From Patescibacteria group bacterium (GTDB lineage Bacteria > Patescibacteriota > Minisyncoccia > Phycocordibacterales > UBA1006): a stretch of 5,146 nucleotides of DNA. Under the pieces are notes generated by a model that made no database searches, was not told the DNA's origin, and saw nothing but the letters and a program-made list of their open reading frames with translations. Below, one piece after another: positions 4,537 through 5,146 of this stretch. A program made the translations under genes and the position numbers. The stretch lies in assembly GCA_020428585.1 (NCBI GenBank), contig JAGQMP010000028.1, forward strand, positions 1 through 5,146, given 5' to 3'. The first letter of the stretch is position 1, and the number at the start of each line of letters is the position of its first letter.

Positions 4537-5146
4537 ATGAAGAACGGACAGGTGTTCGAGGGAACCTACACCCTCGGCAAGAATGGCATCGCCTACATTA
4601 CCAATAAAGAAAACGGCGAGGTTATCGAAGTACCGCCTCACCTCCATAGAACGGCGCTTCACAAAGATCGCGTATCAGTGAAGGTCACGAATGAAGTAAC
4701 CAATGAAGGTGAGATTATCAATATCGTCGAACGAGCCCAGGCAGGGTTCGTCGGTATTTTTAAGGTCTCTGGTGATCACGGTGTGGTCAAACCTGAAAAT
4801 CCAAAGATTCCCGATATTACCATACCAAGCGCGTACCGAAACGATGCCAAGGACGGCGAAAAAGTCTTTTTGACGATTACCGAATACGAACCACAATTGG
4901 TCGGACGGGTTGATAAACGATTAGGATCACCTGATTCGAACGACGCCGCTATGTATGGTATCGCCCTTGAACAAGGTTTCGACTACAGCTTTCCTCCCCA
5001 GGTTGATGTGGAGGCACATGCCCTTGAGGCAGCCGGTATCAGCGATAACGAACGAACGAACCGTCGTGATATGCGAGGAATCCTCACCTTTACCATCGAC
5101 CCGGCTGACGCCAAAGATTTCGACGACGCACTGTCGTTCCAACAAT
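4537..5146 (+). CDS. rnr: RNase II/R-family 3'-5' exoribonuclease, 5' part only
   Basis: The frame from ATG 4537 is open to the window edge, giving 203 residues. RNase R and RNase II degrade RNA processively from the 3' end; RNase R takes part in decay of structured RNA and in rRNA quality control. The N-terminal part (about 1-75) has the short beta-rich look of an RNase R OB/cold-shock domain (GTYTLGKNGIAYIT), and a second such region follows (about 78-140). The catalytic RNB domain begins near residue 175 with NRRDMRGILTFTIDPADAKD and DFDDALS. The Asp residues at 188, 194, 196 and 197 have the exact spacing of the four metal-binding Asp residues of E. coli RNase II (201, 207, 209, 210). The rest of the RNB domain and any S1 domain lie outside. 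RNase II cannot be fully excluded, but RNase R is the usual form outside the gamma-proteobacteria. It is divergent from rpsP, with 82 bases between the start codons. Confidence 0.92.
   Translation, partial: MKNGQVFEGTYTLGKNGIAYITNKENGEVIEVPPHLHRTALHKDRVSVKVTNEVTNEGEIINIVERAQAGFVGIFKVSGDHGVVKPENPKIPDITIPSAYRNDAKDGEKVFLTITEYEPQLVGRVDKRLGSPDSNDAAMYGIALEQGFDYSFPPQVDVEAHALEAAGISDNERTNRRDMRGILTFTIDPADAKDFDDALSFQQ

Noticed and set aside
4675..5145. Minus-strand ORFs of 73 and 72 codons opposite rnr
   Set aside because: They are shadows of the RNase R frame, which carries the catalytic Asp motif.
1..5146. CRISPR array, insertion sequence or tandem repeats
   Set aside because: No repeated units with spacers, transposase motifs or terminal inverted repeats were seen.

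Overview
The window looks like a piece of a Patescibacteria (candidate phyla radiation) chromosome. The main support is SecA: a compact 819-residue form with an insertion of about 30 residues in the first nucleotide-binding domain, a shrunken helical wing and no C-terminal zinc motif. A bS16 with a long acidic tail, tightly packed genes and the lack of clear Shine-Dalgarno sequences also fit. This assignment is an inference from protein style, not from a search. The standard code fits every gene.

Layout, left to right. Bases 1-276 hold the 3' end of a plus-strand gene for a small DoxX-like membrane protein with six cysteines in its tail. It converges on secA (303-2762, minus) across a perfect 26-base palindrome that can terminate transcription both ways. 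Upstream of secA, bases 2763-2973 hold no convincing protein gene. They carry what I read as an unrecognised structured RNA of about 128 nt on the minus strand (about 2916-2789), with its own -35/-10 promoter and a UUCG-loop terminator. Next is an AT-rich minus-strand gene (2974-3840) whose N-terminal third resembles the DUF6915 family and which looks like a transferred insert. Then comes rpsP (3909-4454, minus; ribosomal protein bS16). From an 82-base divergent promoter region the plus-strand gene for an RNase II/R-family exoribonuclease (rnr-like, 4537 to the window end) starts and runs off the edge.

The housekeeping content is protein export (SecA), translation (bS16) and RNA decay (RNase R). 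The minus-strand genes are not a simple operon: each appears to have its own promoter and terminator, and at each junction the terminator of one unit overlaps or abuts the promoter of the next. Candidate promoters of the four complete or 5'-complete protein genes carry a TGn extended -10 element. For secA, rpsP and rnr the -10 lies only 6-9 bases before the start codon, which predicts leaderless or nearly leaderless mRNAs.

The best candidate for something undescribed is the RNA between the DUF6915-like gene and secA. It could be a free small RNA or an attenuator-type leader of secA.
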